Positions 16,758-25,567 are shown, counted from the first letter of the stretch. The stretch: DNA of 64,000 bases from Planomicrobium sp. Y74 (GCF_003668635.1 NZ_RCWH01000005.1:434001-498000); one strand, 5' to 3'. A program made the numbers and translations. Notes: a model not told the origin generated them from the sequence alone.

Positions 16758-18026
16758 ATGAAAATCAAAGATTGGAACAGAAGTTTAAAAGTGCGCCTGG
16801 TAGGCGAGTTTTTCATGAACACGAGTTACTGGATGGTTTTCCCGTTCCTGGCAATTTACTTTGCCGAGGAATTTGGAAAAGGGATGGCGGGCTTGTTGCT
16901 TGTCATTTCACAGGTCTTTTCAGTAGCGGCGAATCTAGTCGGGGGTTATCTTGCGGACCGTTATGGCAGAAGGCGGATGCTGATCATCGCGTCGATTGGG
17001 CAGGGCTTTGCCTTCCTGCTTTTCGCTCTTGCCAATTCACCATGGTTGGAATCACCGGAAATCGGTTTTATCGCTTTCACGATTGCCGGAATGGGCGGTT
17101 CCCTGTACTGGCCGGCGAGCCAAGCAATGATAGCTGACGTCATTCCGGAAAAATACCGGAGCGATGTCTTTGCAATATTCTATACAACGTTGAATATTGC
17201 TGTTGTCGTGGGACCGCTGATCGGGGCTGTACTGTTCTTTTCTTACCGGTTTGAGCTATTGCTGGTTGTGGCGGTTATTTCACTGCTGCTTGGATTGGTT
17301 CTCCGTTTCTTTACAGACGAGACCCTATCACAAAAAATGCTGGATAAATGGGCAACGGAAGAAGCGACCGGCTGGGTCGGTGCGGTATCCAAACAATTCA
17401 AGGAATACGGCATTATTTTCAAAGACCGGGTATTCCTGCTGTTTGTTATTGCCGGCGTGCTGGGGGCGCAGACCTTCATGCAGCTGGATCTGCTGATTCC
17501 TGTATATTTGAAGGAAACTATCGACAGCCAGACTATCGCTTCATTTTTCAGTATAGATTGGAAAGTCACGGGAGAAACGTCTTTTGGCATCCTGCTGGCT
17601 GAAAACGGATTGCTGGTTGCATTATTTACAGTGTTCATTACGCGATGGATGACTCGATATCCGGAGAAATGGGTATTTTTCACCTCCGCAATATTATATG
17701 GTGTTGCGATGTTATTATTCCCGGTTACTTCTATTTTTTGGGTGTTTGTTATTGCTATGGGAATCTTCACTCTCGCGGAATTGATGGTTGTCGGCATCCA
17801 GCAAAGCTTTATCTCGAAACTGGCGCCGGAAGAAATGCGTGGACAGTATTTTGCCGCGGCCAGTATGCGCTATACAATTGGACGGATGATTGCACCAGTG
17901 GCAATTCCCATGACTGCCTGGTTCGGATTCAATTGGACTTTCGGGATATTGGGTATTGTTGCAATGCTCAGCGGCGTTGTTTATCTGGTGATGTTCCGAG
18001 CATTTGAAAAGCGGACTGCTGCATAG
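16758..18026 (+). CDS. MFS transporter
   Basis: 422 residues, about 12 predicted membrane helices. The major facilitator motif A is GGYLADRYGRRRML in the loop between helices 2 and 3, and MGGSLYWPASQAMIADVIP fits motif C/helix 4-5 of drug-efflux types. Substrate unknown. Two adjacent ATG codons (16752, 16758) exist; GGGG is 8 nt from the second and 2 nt from the first, so the second is preferred. It follows the helicase by about 45 bp on the same strand and may be cotranscribed. Confidence 0.87.
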   Translation: MKIKDWNRSLKVRLVGEFFMNTSYWMVFPFLAIYFAEEFGKGMAGLLLVISQVFSVAANLVGGYLADRYGRRRMLIIASIGQGFAFLLFALANSPWLESPEIGFIAFTIAGMGGSLYWPASQAMIADVIPEKYRSDVFAIFYTTLNIAVVVGPLIGAVLFFSYRFELLLVVAVISLLLGLVLRFFTDETLSQKMLDKWATEEATGWVGAVSKQFKEYGIIFKDRVFLLFVIAGVLGAQTFMQLDLLIPVYLKETIDSQTIASFFSIDWKVTGETSFGILLAENGLLVALFTVFITRWMTRYPEKWVFFTSAILYGVAMLLFPVTSIFWVFVIAMGIFTLAELMVVGIQQSFISKLAPEEMRGQYFAAASMRYTIGRMIAPVAIPMTAWFGFNWTFGILGIVAMLSGVVYLVMFRAFEKRTAA

Positions 18027-18072
18027 TGGATCAGGAACGTACAATTAGTAGCGGAAAAGCAGATTTCAATAT

Positions 18073-18109
18073 AAAAAGGGCATCGGATAAGTTTCCGATG
18101 CCCTTTTTG
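18073..18109. terminator. Bidirectional terminator
   Basis: AAGGGCATCGGA / TCCGATGCCCTT with T on both sides, between the convergent MFS and DUF3243 genes. Confidence 0.9.
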
Positions 18110-18126
18110 CGTTACTGTAAAGTTGT

Positions 18127-18438
18127 TTAGCCTTCTTTTTGCACCATACGCAACAGCATGTGAGCAAGCATATGCTGCTCTTCTTTATTGCCGACTTTCC
18201 ATAGTTCCTGTAGAAGATGTTCCTCACGGTTTTTCGGCTCTTCATTCTTCGCGAGATAGCCTGCCACTTTTTCAGTGATTTGTGCAAGGCGTTCTTCACT
18301 CAATCCCATTTTTTCACCGATTTCAACTTTATCGTTTAGATATTGTTTAAACTGATTGAAATTTGCCAGGATGTCTTCTTTCTTTTCATCATCAAAATTC
18401 TTGAGTTTTTCATCAACTTTTTTGTTTACGTTTTCCAT
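18127..18438 (-). CDS. DUF3243 family protein (YmfJ-like)
   Basis: 103 residues, all-helical by pattern. The family core FNQFKQYLNDKVEIGEKMGL (residues 27-46) and the C-terminal EEQHMLAHMLLRMVQKEG match DUF3243/YmfJ. The role is not established. RBS AAGGAGAG precedes the ATG. The upstream 160 bp are shared with the divergent VLRF1-type gene, which has a perfect sigma-B promoter on the other strand. Confidence 0.82.
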   Translation of the reverse strand: MENVNKKVDEKLKNFDDEKKEDILANFNQFKQYLNDKVEIGEKMGLSEERLAQITEKVAGYLAKNEEPKNREEHLLQELWKVGNKEEQHMLAHMLLRMVQKEG

Positions 18439-18535
18439 TCTATAACACTCTCCTTTTAATTTTTGTTGCTAGTCTCTGTTTACCACGTAGCTTAAAATAT
18501 AAACTTTTGGATAATTTTAAATTTATAAAAGGTTC

Positions 18536-18560
18536 GTTTAAAACAAAAGTGTTCGGGTAT
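18536..18560 (+). promoter_or_regulatory. Perfect-consensus sigma-B promoter
   Basis: GTTTAA, 13 nt, GGGTAT: all 12 consensus bases present with canonical spacing, 40 bp before the start of the VLRF1-type gene. Confidence 0.85.
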
Positions 18561-18599
18561 TCAGGTAAGAAGTAAGGAAATAGGGAGGATGATGAATGC

Positions 18600-19484
18600 A
18601 TGACATTATACGATGAAATCCAGGAGTTAAAGAACTTCAAATGTGAAGACCGCTGTGTTTTAAGTGTCTATCTGAATACGAATCCTGCAGATTTAAATGC
18701 GCAAAATGGGGCATGGCGGATTCATCTGAAGAATGGCCTTAAGCGAATAGAAGAGTACCTGGAAGCTTCACACGATGAAAAAGAAATCAAAAACTATAAG
18801 TCTCTTAAGAAGAAAGTGGAAAGAGAAATAAATGACAATCAAGACGACCTCCAGAAGGGTGTCGTTATTTTTGCATCTCCGCATAAAGATCTCTGGTCTG
18901 TGCATTATGTTCAAGTTCCTGTCAAAACCAACTTCCATTGGGAGACGGAACCAGTATTGGATCAATTGAGATATATGTATAAGGCCTATCCTTATGCAGG
19001 AGTTGTGCTGCCAAGTTTTAAAGGCATCCGCATTCTGGACACATCAATGGGCATTGTCAAAGAGGAAATATTCTTTGAATTCAATTCCGGCTTAGAAGTC
19101 GAGACAGAACAAAAAGGTGTGCGTAATTCTGGAAGAGTCCAGGGCAGAGCGGGTGCCGGTGCAAATTCAGTTGGTGCCGGATCGCCTGGAGGCGGTGGTG
19201 CAGGCGGAAACAGTCCTGTGATTGGAGGCACCTTCGGCGGCAGTCCTGGTGACGAGTTGGACCATCGTTTAAAAGAGAATTTGGAGCGTTTTTACAAAGA
19301 TATGGGATCTAAAGTCGAGAAGCTGAAAAAAGAACGCAATTGGGAAGAAATTCATGTCGTCGGAGAAGCGGATCATGCCAAGACTTTCTCGAAATCCCTT
19401 CAGAAAAAACCGAATAGCTGTATATATAAAAACTTGATCAATAATTCGCCAGGAAACATCCTGCACGAAGTATTTGAGAAATAA
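18600..19484 (+). CDS. VLRF1-type aeRF1-like protein
   Basis: 294 residues. The N-terminal part (CVLSVYLNTNPADLNAQNGA) and the WSVHYVQVPV segment match bacterial relatives of archaeal/eukaryotic release factor 1 (VLRF1/baeRF group). A glycine-rich loop at about residues 180-220 (GAGSPGGGGAGGNSP) stands where eRF1 carries its GGQ loop, then a helix-rich C terminus with LKENLERFYKDMGSKVEKL. Related proteins act on ribosomes or peptidyl-tRNA in stress or quality control; this has not been shown for this protein. The ATG has GGGAGG 11 nt upstream; other nearby ATGs are out of frame. Transcribed from a perfect sigma-B promoter. Confidence 0.7.
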   Translation: MTLYDEIQELKNFKCEDRCVLSVYLNTNPADLNAQNGAWRIHLKNGLKRIEEYLEASHDEKEIKNYKSLKKKVEREINDNQDDLQKGVVIFASPHKDLWSVHYVQVPVKTNFHWETEPVLDQLRYMYKAYPYAGVVLPSFKGIRILDTSMGIVKEEIFFEFNSGLEVETEQKGVRNSGRVQGRAGAGANSVGAGSPGGGGAGGNSPVIGGTFGGSPGDELDHRLKENLERFYKDMGSKVEKLKKERNWEEIHVVGEADHAKTFSKSLQKKPNSCIYKNLINNSPGNILHEVFEK

Positions 19485-19487
19485 ACG

Positions 19488-19517
19488 AAAAGCCTCAGCG
19501 GATGCTGAGGCTTTTTT
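19488..19517 (+). terminator. Terminator after the VLRF1-type gene
   Basis: AAAAGCCTCAGC / GCTGAGGCTTTT, loop GGAT, then T-run. Confidence 0.92.
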
Positions 19518-19622
19518 ATGGATTCAATGAGAATCGCCGATAAATTACGAAAAATCGCTGATAAACCATCGAAAATCGCTGATAATCAGTCAAAAATCGC
19601 TGATAAATCCTCAAAACAATAA
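19518..19622 (+). repeat. 21-bp tandem repeat with an open heptapeptide frame
   Basis: Four copies of a 21-bp unit begin at 19533, 19554, 19575 and 19596 (consensus ATCGCTGATAAA plus a variable third and AAA). Because 21 is a multiple of three, the frame from the ATG at 19518 stays open for 34 codons and would read as repeats of I-A-D-K-x-S-K. The ATG lies at the end of the terminator T-run and has no ribosome site, so translation is doubtful. Confidence 0.7.
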
Positions 19623-19631
19623 ATTCACGTG

Positions 19632-20312
19632 CTAATTCGGCTGAGGACAGAACGTGCATGTATCAAAATGCGGGAGCTCCTTGTAAAGGCAGCACGTTTT
19701 CCTCAAAGGGCGGGATACGGCTTGCCCAAGTGAAGCGTCTCCCAGCAGCCGGTCCAAATGGGATTTCCGCATGGGCGACCAATTTGCAGCATCCATCAGC
19801 CATTCCAAATCCGCAGCCGCTCGCCTGGGGTCACGCTGTTCCAGATTGGCATAAAACCAGATGACCGAACCCAACACGTTGTCCCATAGAATAAGAGGGG
19901 ATATTTTTACATGGCTGCGGAACTCGTCAATCAGCTTCGCTGTTTGTTCATGCAAAATGTAATGGAAAGCGGAAAACCTTTCATTCGTCTCGACGTTTTT
20001 GAAATATGCAGAAGAGACATGGGTCTCGAGTAAATTGAAACCGTAATTATGTATGCGGTTGAAAGTCAGATCTTCATCGGAGCATTCGAAATAGCCATTC
20101 TGGTAAGTGAGCAAGTGAAATTGGGCAGACACGAATAAAGCATATTGCCGGAAAAAATAAGAAATTGCGACACCGCTGTTTTCCGAACCGCTCCAGCGTT
20201 TCAACTCTTCAATACGTGATTCGCTATCACGTGAAAGAGGATTTACCGGCTCACGGTCGACTGCAACCGACTGGGATGCCAGTGCCATTTTTAATTGATG
20301 GGGAAATTCCAC
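19632..20312 (-). CDS. FhuF-like ferric siderophore reductase (first copy)
   Basis: 226 residues. The C terminus holds the [2Fe-2S] motif CCLYKELPHFDTCTFCP, i.e. Cys-Cys-x10-Cys-x2-Cys as in FhuF. Upstream, HVKISPLILWDNVLGSVIWFY matches the conserved helix of the family. Such proteins reduce Fe3+ in imported siderophores so that iron is released in the cytoplasm. The start is GTG at 20312 with AAGGAGGACGG at good distance. It is a lone gene beside the iron ABC locus and is about 30% divergent in style from the second copy at 20915. I see no convincing Fur box directly upstream. Confidence 0.82.
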   Translation of the reverse strand: MEFPHQLKMALASQSVAVDREPVNPLSRDSESRIEELKRWSGSENSGVAISYFFRQYALFVSAQFHLLTYQNGYFECSDEDLTFNRIHNYGFNLLETHVSSAYFKNVETNERFSAFHYILHEQTAKLIDEFRSHVKISPLILWDNVLGSVIWFYANLEQRDPRRAAADLEWLMDAANWSPMRKSHLDRLLGDASLGQAVSRPLRKTCCLYKELPHFDTCTFCPQPN

Positions 20313-20457
20313 AAAGCCGTCCTCCTTTTTCTTTTATGCTACTGAAAGCAGCGTACAATTGCAAAGTGATAAGAGAAGATTATAAAGGTCGATAGAAAAC
20401 TGCTTATTTCATTTCAATCGCCTGTTGGGTAATCTAAGAAAGAAAGAGGTGGGCGAA

Positions 20458-20820
20458 ATGGAATTTTCTATTGGTAAAATCGATCATATTCAAGTAGCAG
20501 CGCCAAAAGGCGGCGAACCGGAAGCAATCGCTTTTTACAGTGGGGTATTGGGCATGAAGGAAATCGAAAAACCGGAACCGCTGAAATCGAGAGGCGGAGT
20601 ATGGTTTCAATTCGATGAGTTTCAATTGCATGTGGGAATCGAAGAACCGTTTAATCCAGCTAAAAAAGCACATCCGGCTTTCAAGGTTTCAGGATACGGA
20701 ATTTTGCAGAACCATCTGGAAGAAAACAGCATCACTGTTACTGTCGATGACAGCATACAGGGAGTGGAAAGATTTTTCGTATTCGACCCTTTCGGCAACC
20801 GTCTGGAGTTTCTGAAATAA
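20458..20820 (+). CDS. VOC/glyoxalase-type dioxygenase superfamily protein
   Basis: 120 residues, one VOC module pair: KIDHIQVAAPKGGEPEAIAFY at the start, FDEFQLHVGIEEPF in the middle, and FFVFDPFGNRLEFL at the end, the classic last strand. Metal ligand candidates are His (DHIQ), His (LHVG) and Glu (LEFL). Substrate unknown. The ATG at 20458 is preceded by AGAGGTGG; upstream codons in frame lack a ribosome site. It lies between the two FhuF genes in opposite orientation. Confidence 0.82.
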   Translation: MEFSIGKIDHIQVAAPKGGEPEAIAFYSGVLGMKEIEKPEPLKSRGGVWFQFDEFQLHVGIEEPFNPAKKAHPAFKVSGYGILQNHLEENSITVTVDDSIQGVERFFVFDPFGNRLEFLK

Positions 20821-20884
20821 ATTCTATGAGCGGTTCAGGATGTTCTATGATCACTCGCCAGCGAAATCACTCGATAAACACAAA

Positions 20885-20916
20885 AAACGCTCTGCGGCAA
20901 GCACCGCAGAGCGTTT
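20885..20916. terminator. Bidirectional terminator
   Basis: Perfect 13-bp stem AAACGCTCTGCGG / CCGCAGAGCGTTT between the convergent VOC and FhuF genes. The FhuF stop codon overlaps its last bases. Confidence 0.9.
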
Positions 20917-21559
20917 ATTTTCGCAGGGGACAATAAGGGCATTTATCGGTTTCCGGCAATTCTTTATACAAGCAGCAGGTAATCCGTTTATAGTCGGTTT
21001 TCGCTTCTTCAAAACTGTGGCCGCCTAAAAACTGGCGGAAATAGGATTTTCGCATTTCCGGCTGCCAGATTTCAGCTTCCATAAGAGTTTCGATGTCCCG
21101 CTCTGCCTGTTCGGAACTCTGCATGCCATACATCCAGATAGCATACCCCCAGATATTCTCCCATAATATAATCTTTGAAATATGTCCAGCTGTGCGGAAA
21201 GTTTCAACGACCGGAAAAGCATAATCTTTTAAAACTCTCTCCAAATCGCCATCCACCCGTTCACGTATAAAACGTTCATCGACTGCAAAACTGACATTGC
21301 CCTCCGTATTTTCCAGATGCACTTCATCAAGCGGACCATCCCATATTTTATTATGCGCCAATAAATAAAGTTGGGCAGTTATGAAAAAACCGAAGCGCCT
21401 CATGAAGATAGACGAGGCTACGGCTTCATTTGGTGCTCCGGATGCATGAACTATTTCTTTTATCAAATCAGTATAACGGCTTTCCGTGGCTTCTTTCATA
21501 TTCATGAAGCCGTTCGCTTCATGCCGTACTTTAACCTGGAAAAGTTCAAGTTCTTCCAT
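20915..21559 (-). CDS. FhuF-like ferric siderophore reductase (second copy)
   Basis: 214 residues from the ATG at 21559. The C-terminal CCLYKELPETDKCPYCP gives the Cys-Cys-x10-Cys-x2-Cys iron-sulfur motif; ISKIILWENIWGYAIWMY is the conserved helix. The ATG lies 2 nt after the stop of the upstream ABC ATPase and has little ribosome site of its own, so translation is probably coupled. Being in the same transcript as a siderophore ATPase and behind a Fur box supports release of iron from imported ferric siderophore. Confidence 0.87.
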   Translation of the reverse strand: MEELELFQVKVRHEANGFMNMKEATESRYTDLIKEIVHASGAPNEAVASSIFMRRFGFFITAQLYLLAHNKIWDGPLDEVHLENTEGNVSFAVDERFIRERVDGDLERVLKDYAFPVVETFRTAGHISKIILWENIWGYAIWMYGMQSSEQAERDIETLMEAEIWQPEMRKSYFRQFLGGHSFEEAKTDYKRITCCLYKELPETDKCPYCPLRK

Positions 21560-21561
21560 AA

Positions 21562-22386
21562 TCAAGATCCCAGCGCTTCACGGATTTCCGGAACAATGCA
21601 GCGTCCTCTGCCGAATGGCACGCAATGAGGTGTGCCAAAAAGCGGATCTTTTGAAACCTGGCATTCCATACCGAATACAGAACGGACCAAATCACAGCTG
21701 ATAACATTTTCAGGAGTTCCCTGACCAAACACTTCGCCGTCTTTTATGGCGATGATGTTATGGGCATAGCGAGATGCAAGGTTCAAGTCATGCAGTACCA
21801 TGATAATTGTGCGGCCATGCGTTTCATTTAATTCGAATAAAAGATCCAAAATCTCTATTTGATGGGTCATGTCCAAATATGTGGTTGGCTCGTCAAGAAG
21901 TATGACGTCTGTGTCCTGAGCAAGCGTCATCGCAATCCATGCACGCTGGCGCTGGCCGCCGGAAAGTTCATCCACCGGTTTGTCACGGAATTCATCGACG
22001 CGGGTAGCTTTCATCGCAGCTTCCACTTTTTCTGTGTCTTCTTCCGTCCAGCGTTTTAGCCAAGACTGGTGAGGATAACGACCTTGCTTAACCAAATCGT
22101 GTACAGTCAAACCTTCCGGTGAAACAGGAGATTGGGGAAGGATGCCCATTTTCTTGGCAACTTCTCGTGAAGACATTTTATGCACTTCTTTGCCTTCGAG
22201 CAAAATCGAACCTTCCTGCGGTTTCAACAGGCGGGCGATCGAACGGAGCAGAGTGGATTTACCGCAGCCGTTGCTTCCCACGAAAACGGAAATTTCACCG
22301 CGGGGTATGGAAAGGTTCAAGTTTTCAAATAGAAGTTTGTCATTGTATCCGATTGATAGGTCATTGGTTTTGACAGCCATAGTCAT
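21562..22386 (-). CDS. Iron-siderophore ABC transporter ATP-binding protein
   Basis: 274 residues, FhuC/FecE type. Walker A is GSNGCGKST (near residue 40), signature LSGGQRQRAWIAMTLAQD, Walker B VILLDEPTTYLD, then the His-loop VLHDLNLA. It powers the permease encoded divergently at 23558. The ATG has GGAGG 9 nt upstream. It heads a two-gene message with the FhuF reductase. The upstream region carries two Fur-type boxes, so iron repression is likely. Confidence 0.92.
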   Translation of the reverse strand: MTMAVKTNDLSIGYNDKLLFENLNLSIPRGEISVFVGSNGCGKSTLLRSIARLLKPQEGSILLEGKEVHKMSSREVAKKMGILPQSPVSPEGLTVHDLVKQGRYPHQSWLKRWTEEDTEKVEAAMKATRVDEFRDKPVDELSGGQRQRAWIAMTLAQDTDVILLDEPTTYLDMTHQIEILDLLFELNETHGRTIIMVLHDLNLASRYAHNIIAIKDGEVFGQGTPENVISCDLVRSVFGMECQVSKDPLFGTPHCVPFGRGRCIVPEIREALGS

Positions 22387-22470
22387 CGTTCAATTCCTCC
22401 GCATCTTTAGCCATAAATCTAACTGATAGGTTTTCTCAATATCCATACTATATCATAAATTAATGATAAG

Positions 22471-22485
22471 TGAGAATGATTTTCA
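22471..22485. promoter_or_regulatory. Fur box, ATPase side
   Basis: TGAGAATGATTTTCA: 7-1-7 inverted repeat matching TGATAATnATTATCA at 12 of 14 paired positions, 85 bp upstream of the ATPase gene. Confidence 0.8.
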
Positions 22486-22544
22486 CTATTTATTTTAATT
22501 TTTCCTTTACAAATGTGACAGGAAGTCCTAAAATAAGGACGTAT

Positions 22545-22559
22545 TGAGAATCGTTATCA
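22545..22559. promoter_or_regulatory. Fur box, binding-protein side
   Basis: TGAGAATCGTTATCA: 7-1-7 inverted repeat, 12 of 14 positions, ending 21 bp before the lipoprotein start. Together with the other box it covers both divergent promoters. Confidence 0.83.
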
Positions 22560-22580
22560 AATAACCATGGAGGTTACAGC

Positions 22581-23558
22581 ATGAAAAAATGGACAATATT
22601 ATTACTTGCAGCAATTATGCTTGTCCTGGCCGCTTGTTCGTCAGGAGAAGAAGATACAGCAACTGAAACTGAAACCGGAGGAGAACCCGTTACAATCCAA
22701 GGGACAAATGGGGAAGTCACTTTAGACCAGCCGGCTGAGAAAGTAGTGGTTCTTGAATGGACATACGCCGAAGATTTATTGGCAGTAGGCGTTCAGCCTG
22801 CCGGTATGGCAGATATCGAATCATATGGTGATTATGTGAATATCGAACCGCAATTGGACGATACAGTTGTCGATGTCGGCGGCCGCCAGGAGCCGAACCT
22901 TGAAGCTATTGCAGAGATTGATCCTGATCTGATTATCGGGGTCGACTTCCGCCATACGGCTATGCTTGAAGAATTGGAACGCATAGCACCAACAGTCATC
23001 TTCAATCCGTATCCGGAAGATGACAGCATCAATTTATATGAAGAAATGGAAACGACATTTCTTGAAATTGCCAAAGCTGTAGACAAAACAGAAGAGGCTG
23101 ATCAGGTCCTTGCAGATCTTGAAGAAAAATACGAAGAAAGTGCGGCTGAAATCGAAGCTGCCGACCTTAAAACAAACGATGTCATCTTGACATTGGCTTA
23201 TTCAGGACCTCAGGCTCCGGAAATCCGTGTGTTCACGCCGCATTCGATGGCTTCAATTATTCTCGAGCGCATCGGTTTGAATAATGTTCATGAACCGGAT
23301 CAGTTCGAAGTTTTCGGGTCAAGCACATTCAACGTGGAAGGATTGGTGCAGTACGAAGATGCCAATTACCTCTATACTGTGCCGGATGAAGACAATATCT
23401 ACGAGAACCAGCTTGCCGGAAACCCGGTTTGGGAAAACCTGAATTTTGTGCAGGAAGGCCGCACGTATGATTTAGGACCGGACACCTGGTTATACGGTGG
23501 TCCTTTATCCGCTGAAACATTGATGGACCAAATTACAGATGTGATGGTGAACAATTAA
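22581..23558 (+). CDS. Siderophore-binding lipoprotein of iron ABC transporter
   Basis: 325 residues. A signal peptide with lipobox LAAC (Cys19) is followed by an acidic Ser/Thr/Glu spacer. The PBP2/FepB-type domain shows NGEVTLDQPAEKVVVLEWTY, DPDLIIGVDF and the C-terminal YDLGPDTWLYGGPLSA. It captures ferric siderophore outside the membrane. RBS GGAGGTT precedes the ATG. The stop overlaps the permease start by one base (TAATG). Which siderophore is bound cannot be told. Confidence 0.9.
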   Translation: MKKWTILLLAAIMLVLAACSSGEEDTATETETGGEPVTIQGTNGEVTLDQPAEKVVVLEWTYAEDLLAVGVQPAGMADIESYGDYVNIEPQLDDTVVDVGGRQEPNLEAIAEIDPDLIIGVDFRHTAMLEELERIAPTVIFNPYPEDDSINLYEEMETTFLEIAKAVDKTEEADQVLADLEEKYEESAAEIEAADLKTNDVILTLAYSGPQAPEIRVFTPHSMASIILERIGLNNVHEPDQFEVFGSSTFNVEGLVQYEDANYLYTVPDEDNIYENQLAGNPVWENLNFVQEGRTYDLGPDTWLYGGPLSAETLMDQITDVMVNN

Positions 23559-25519
23559 TGCAAGGCAAACTGAAAGCGAAGTCCTTTGTCTCTTTGACAG
23601 GGGGCTTTTTCCTGCTTTTCGCGTTATCTATTATTCATTTGACACAAGGGCAAGCGGATTATTCCGTTTCGGATCTGCTTTCCGGTGTTTGGATGGAAGG
23701 GCGTATCCAGGATATTGTGGTCAGTCTTCGCTTGCCACGGCTGGCAGTCGGTATTTTGGCCGGTGGGGCGCTGGCAGTATCCGGAGCAGTTCTGCAGACG
23801 CTGACCAATAATCCGCTTGCTTCTCCCGGAACTCTCGGCATAAATGCCGGCGCATTCTTTTTCGTTGTGCTCAGCACCATCTTTTTCCCCGGTTTTGTCG
23901 GCGGCTTTCCGTTCGCGACGGCATTATTGGGTGCAGTCATATCCTCTTTGCTGGTCATAGGGCTTGCAGGCAAGCAGATGGATCCGGTCCGTGTAGCGTT
24001 GACAGGAATGATCATTTCTCTGCTTTTCGCGTCCATGACCGGGACGATGCAATTGCTTTTTGAAAATGAAACCAATGGGCTCTTCTTATGGGGATCCGGC
24101 ACATTGGTGCAGTTGAACTGGGGAGGCGTGCAATTTGCAGCACCTGTGATTTTGGTTACATTTGCCGTTGTCCTGCTTCTCGCTAAGCCGATGGATATCT
24201 TGTCTCTTGGCGAAGATATCGCTTCTTCGCTTGGCCAAAATGTCCGCCTGGTAAAATTGGCGGCATGGGGGATGGCCATCATTTTAGCGGCAACAACTGT
24301 AAGCGTTGTCGGGCCCATCGGATTTATCGGATTGATGGCACCGCATATTGTCCGCATGATGGGCATCCGAGGCCACCTTCAAATATTGATTCATTCATTC
24401 CTGTGGGGCAGTGTCATGCTCATTGGTGCTGATGTACTGGGCCGTCTGATCCAGCCCGGGCAGGAAGTGCCGGCTGGCGCGATGACCGCGCTGATCGGCG
24501 GACCGTGGTTATTATACCTGGCATGGAAAACAGCCAAATCCATGAAGCGCGGCGAGCGGCAAATGGGCGGAACGACAAAACCTATCCGTTTGAAGATGCT
24601 CGTCCCTATTTTGATAGCTGCAATCATCGGTGTTACGACGCTTGCTTTAAGCTTTAACGGCAGCGCATGGAATTTCGACTGGCTATCGCCGGTCGTGTGG
24701 GAATTCCGGGTGCCGCGTGTATTGACTGCCTTCATCGTTGGCGTCATGCTTGCGATTACCGGTGTGATTCTGCAGGGAGTCTTAAGAAATCCTCTTGCAG
24801 ATGCCAGTGTGCTCGGCGTCACGTCGATGGGAGGAGCAGGAGCGATGTTGTTACTGGTCGTATTTCCGGCGATTCCTCCCGCATTTCTGCCGCTTGGTGC
24901 TACACTGGGGGCATCTCTGGCGCTTGGCATCATATTGCTGACGGCCTGGAAAAATAACTTTCAGCCGATGCTCGTTGCCTTGATGGGAATTGCCATTTCA
25001 GCGTTCGGTTCCGCAGCGACTCAAATTCTTGTTGTGAAAGCAAAACTTGCCGTTGCCAGCGCACTTGTCTGGTTGTCAGGCAGCACGTACGCCAAAGGCT
25101 GGGATGATGTCCAATTTGCGCTGATCCTGTTCGCATTGTTTATCTGGCCGGCTGTTTACATCACCCGTAGCCTGGATACATTGACTTTCGGAGATGATGT
25201 AGCTGCAGGACTCGGATTGAATATCCGCTCCACCCGCGTTTGGGCGCTTGTCGTTGGAGTGGCGATATCCACTGCCGCAGTTTCCATTGTCGGAACAATC
25301 GGCTTTATCGGGTTGGTGGCGCCGCATATTGCTCGGCGTCTGGTTGGTTTCCGCCATTTGCCGCTGATGCTGTCTTCCGGTCTGATCGGCGGGCTGCTGC
25401 TCGTGACAGCGGATTTCATCGGCCGCACATTGATTGCGCCAAATGACATACCGAGTGGACTGATTGTCGCTTTAATCGGGACACCGTATCTTTTATATTT
25501 ATTGAAAAAAATGAAATAG
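23558..25519 (+). CDS. Fused FecCD-type iron ABC permease (two permeases in one chain)
   Basis: 653 residues, twice the usual length of a FecCD permease. Each half has the family's cytoplasmic coupling motif: VGPIGFIGLMAPHIVRMMG near residue 255 and VGTIGFIGLVAPHIARRLVG near residue 590, with GAVLQTLTNNPLASPGTLG and GVILQGVLRNPLADASVLG as the matching N-terminal motifs. About 18-20 helices are expected. E. coli FhuB has the same fused design; Bacillus usually has two genes. Translation is coupled to the lipoprotein gene. A bidirectional terminator follows. Confidence 0.93.
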   Translation: MQGKLKAKSFVSLTGGFFLLFALSIIHLTQGQADYSVSDLLSGVWMEGRIQDIVVSLRLPRLAVGILAGGALAVSGAVLQTLTNNPLASPGTLGINAGAFFFVVLSTIFFPGFVGGFPFATALLGAVISSLLVIGLAGKQMDPVRVALTGMIISLLFASMTGTMQLLFENETNGLFLWGSGTLVQLNWGGVQFAAPVILVTFAVVLLLAKPMDILSLGEDIASSLGQNVRLVKLAAWGMAIILAATTVSVVGPIGFIGLMAPHIVRMMGIRGHLQILIHSFLWGSVMLIGADVLGRLIQPGQEVPAGAMTALIGGPWLLYLAWKTAKSMKRGERQMGGTTKPIRLKMLVPILIAAIIGVTTLALSFNGSAWNFDWLSPVVWEFRVPRVLTAFIVGVMLAITGVILQGVLRNPLADASVLGVTSMGGAGAMLLLVVFPAIPPAFLPLGATLGASLALGIILLTAWKNNFQPMLVALMGIAISAFGSAATQILVVKAKLAVASALVWLSGSTYAKGWDDVQFALILFALFIWPAVYITRSLDTLTFGDDVAAGLGLNIRSTRVWALVVGVAISTAAVSIVGTIGFIGLVAPHIARRLVGFRHLPLMLSSGLIGGLLLVTADFIGRTLIAPNDIPSGLIVALIGTPYLLYLLKKMK

Positions 25520-25520
25520 A

Positions 25521-25550
25521 AAAAGGGCCTGCCGACTTGGCAGGCCTTTT
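25521..25550. terminator. Bidirectional terminator between permease and hmp
   Basis: AAAAGGGCCTGCC / GGCAGGCCTTTT, loop GACTT. Confidence 0.85.
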
Positions 25551-25567
25551 ATTATGGAATAGATTTT

